Shown here: one piece after another, positions 62,641 through 64,000 of the stretch | Layout of the letters: each line of letters opens with the position of its first letter | How positions within the stretch are numbered: position 1 is the stretch's first letter | Assembly (NCBI RefSeq): GCF_021696945.1 | Contig: NZ_JACYHE010000020.1 | Span: forward strand, 17,178 to 81,177 | Origin: Streptomyces sp. JJ36 | Lineage (GTDB): Bacteria; Actinomycetota; Actinomycetes; Streptomycetales; Streptomycetaceae | Reading direction: 5' to 3' | Length of the DNA: 64,000 bases | Program-made: the position numbers and the translations under genes | The notes under the pieces: model-generated | Databases searched by the model: none | What the model was told of the DNA's origin: nothing | The model's input: the letters and a program-made list of their open reading frames with translations, nothing else

Positions 62641-64000
62641 ATGACTGAACACCTGCCGGAGGCCGTCTTCTGGTGCCTGGCCGCCGGCCTGCTCGCCGTC
62701 TCCGTCCTGCTGTTGCGCCAGCGCGGGATCACCGCCCGCGTACGGCGGCGGAACGCGGAGCTGGCCGACGGGCTGCGCGCCCGGGACGCGGAGGTACGGC
62801 ATCTGGTCGCGGTCCGGCTGCCCGCGCTGGAGGACTCCCCGCTCCCGGCCGCCGCCTCCGGAACCGGCCTGCTGGACGCCCGGCTGGCCGGCACCCCCTT
62901 CGCCGCGGGCCTCCAGGACGTGCTGGAACGCTTCTCCGGAGCCGTCGCACACGCCCAGGCCCGCGCCGACCGCTCGGCCAAGGCCGCCCTGAAGACCTCC
63001 ATGCGCGCCATCCAGGCCCTGGCGAACGAGCAGCAGGTCTCCATCTCCGAGATGCAGGACCGGCACGACGACCCCGACGTGCTCGGCGACCTGCTCCAGA
63101 TCGACCACGCGAACGCCCAGTTCGGCCGGCGGGCCCAGGCCATCGCCGTGCTCTGCGGGTCCTGGCCGGGCCGGCAGCGCGCCGCCTCCGGCCTCACCGA
63201 GGTCGTCCGCGGCGCCACCTCCCGCATCCGTGACTACCGCCGGGTGCGCCTGCACGGCGAGGTCGGCCTCGCGGTGGAGAGCCGGGCGGTGGAGTCCGTG
63301 GTGCTCGCCGTCGCGGAGCTGCTGGACAACGCCGCCCGCCACTCGCAGCCCAACACCACCGTCGAGGTCACCCTGCAGGCGGTGCACAACGGCGCCTGCA
63401 TCGTCATCGACGACGCGGGTGTCGGCATGGACGGGCAGGCGGTGGAGCAGGCCACGGCGCTGCTCTCCGGCCGGGACGCCGTGGACGTCACCCGGCTCGA
63501 CGACCCCCCGCAGTTCGGCTTCCCGGTCTGCGGGGTGCTGGCGGCGCGGTACGGGTTCCAGGTCTCGGCCGACACCCGGTCGCCCTACGGCGGCGTACGG
63601 GCCGTGGTGTTCCTGCCGACCGCGTTGCTCACCCAGCCGGATGCCGGGCCCCTGGGAGCCGCCTCGGACACGGCGGCCTCCGGGACTGCCGCGGCCCTGC
63701 CGCCCGCTGGCGCCCCTCCGGCACCCGCACCGGGCACCCCGGCGGGCATGCCCGCCCCGGCGGGTACACCTGCCGCGGGGGGCACCCCTGCGGAGGCGGG
63801 CACGTCCGCCCCCGAGGGTGCGCCTGCGCCGGCGGGCAGCTCCGCCCCGGAGGGGGCGTCCCCGGCGGCGGGCGTCCCCGCGCGGGCGGGCACGTCCGCC
63901 CTGGAGGGTGCGCCTGCCCCGTCGGACGCCCCGGCAGCGGCGGAGGCGACGGCCGGCGCAGCCCGTACGCCCGGGGCCGCCGCGGGCGGGTCCGCGGCCG
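62641..64000 (+). CDS. CvnA-like sensor histidine kinase (C-terminus cut)
   Basis: 453 codons, no stop before the window end. One N-terminal membrane span (about 8-26), then a helical region with IDHANAQFGRRAQAI in place of a classical H-box. A HATPase domain follows: N-box VAELLDNAARHSQP, G1 IDDAGVGMDG, G2 FGFPVCGVLAARYG. A low-complexity Ala/Pro/Gly/Thr tail starts at about residue 335. This is the pattern of conservon kinases (CvnA) that work with roadblock, DUF742 and Ras-like GTPase partners, which would lie to the right. It lacks the large extracytoplasmic nitrate-sensor domain of many CvnA proteins. Confidence 0.8.
   Translation, partial: MTEHLPEAVFWCLAAGLLAVSVLLLRQRGITARVRRRNAELADGLRARDAEVRHLVAVRLPALEDSPLPAAASGTGLLDARLAGTPFAAGLQDVLERFSGAVAHAQARADRSAKAALKTSMRAIQALANEQQVSISEMQDRHDDPDVLGDLLQIDHANAQFGRRAQAIAVLCGSWPGRQRAASGLTEVVRGATSRIRDYRRVRLHGEVGLAVESRAVESVVLAVAELLDNAARHSQPNTTVEVTLQAVHNGACIVIDDAGVGMDGQAVEQATALLSGRDAVDVTRLDDPPQFGFPVCGVLAARYGFQVSADTRSPYGGVRAVVFLPTALLTQPDAGPLGAASDTAASGTAAALPPAGAPPAPAPGTPAGMPAPAGTPAAGGTPAEAGTSAPEGAPAPAGSSAPEGASPAAGVPARAGTSALEGAPAPSDAPAAAEATAGAARTPGAAAGGSAA

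Overview
The window is very GC-rich chromosomal DNA from an actinomycete, almost certainly Streptomyces or a close relative. Support comes from GTG starts, 4-nt ATGA/GTGA gene overlaps, Lsr2, BldC, a DUF3073 protein, PurS/Q/L as separate subunits, an OAFGYZJLSK-type gas vesicle cluster, and a gene order (purD, purSQL, purF, purM, DUF3073, vdh, bldC, hrpA) that I recall from the core of Streptomyces chromosomes.

Layout. 1-4.9 kb: start of a DMF-amidase-beta-like gene, a membrane protein with a decayed M48 protease fold, a repeat-bearing gap, and purD. 5-10 kb: two identical tRNA-Gly(GCC) genes flank a NarL-type two-component system and an ABC-2 exporter; an aberrant tRNA-Gly(UCC) and lsr2 follow. 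10.8-20.1 kb: purine synthesis (purSQL, purF, purM), interrupted by an SCP-like protein, a repeat/hairpin region and a META lipoprotein. 20.3-29.9 kb: DUF3073, valine dehydrogenase, a conserved unknown, bldC with a long low-GC leader, a small CxxC protein, tRNA-Asp and the DEAH helicase hrpA. 30-33 kb: a DUF3533-type membrane protein and a DHA2 MFS transporter. 33.2-39 kb: a ten-gene gas vesicle operon. 39-49.7 kb: lipoproteins, DinB, GYD, acyl-CoA synthetase, a Glu-Asp-Phe tRNA operon, metallophosphoesterase, minimal zincin, twin CrcB/Fluc fluoride channels, DUF5335-like and cupin proteins. 50-52 kb: DEAD-box helicase, then tRNA-Lys.

From tRNA-Lys (52.4 kb) to about 56.6 kb the content looks accessory: small unknown genes, two frameshifted genes, an IS5-type transposase remnant, and a divergent module of one XRE/TPR regulator facing three overlapping small genes. 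The window ends with a VOC protein, a TrmO protein fused to an extra N-terminal domain, an archaeal-type valyl-tRNA synthetase, an AraC regulator, and the start of a CvnA-like sensor kinase.

The least explained signals are: (i) three copies of a long palindromic hairpin with a conserved 19-nt outer arm and a changing but still paired inner stem; (ii) a ~290-bp intergenic repeat in three copies, two of them inverted around two of these hairpins; (iii) a tRNA-Gly(UCC) with altered D- and T-loop contact positions, like staphylococcal tRNAs reserved for cell-wall synthesis; (iv) the small-gene/regulator module at 53.5-55.6 kb. No CRISPR array, rRNA or convincing riboswitch was seen.
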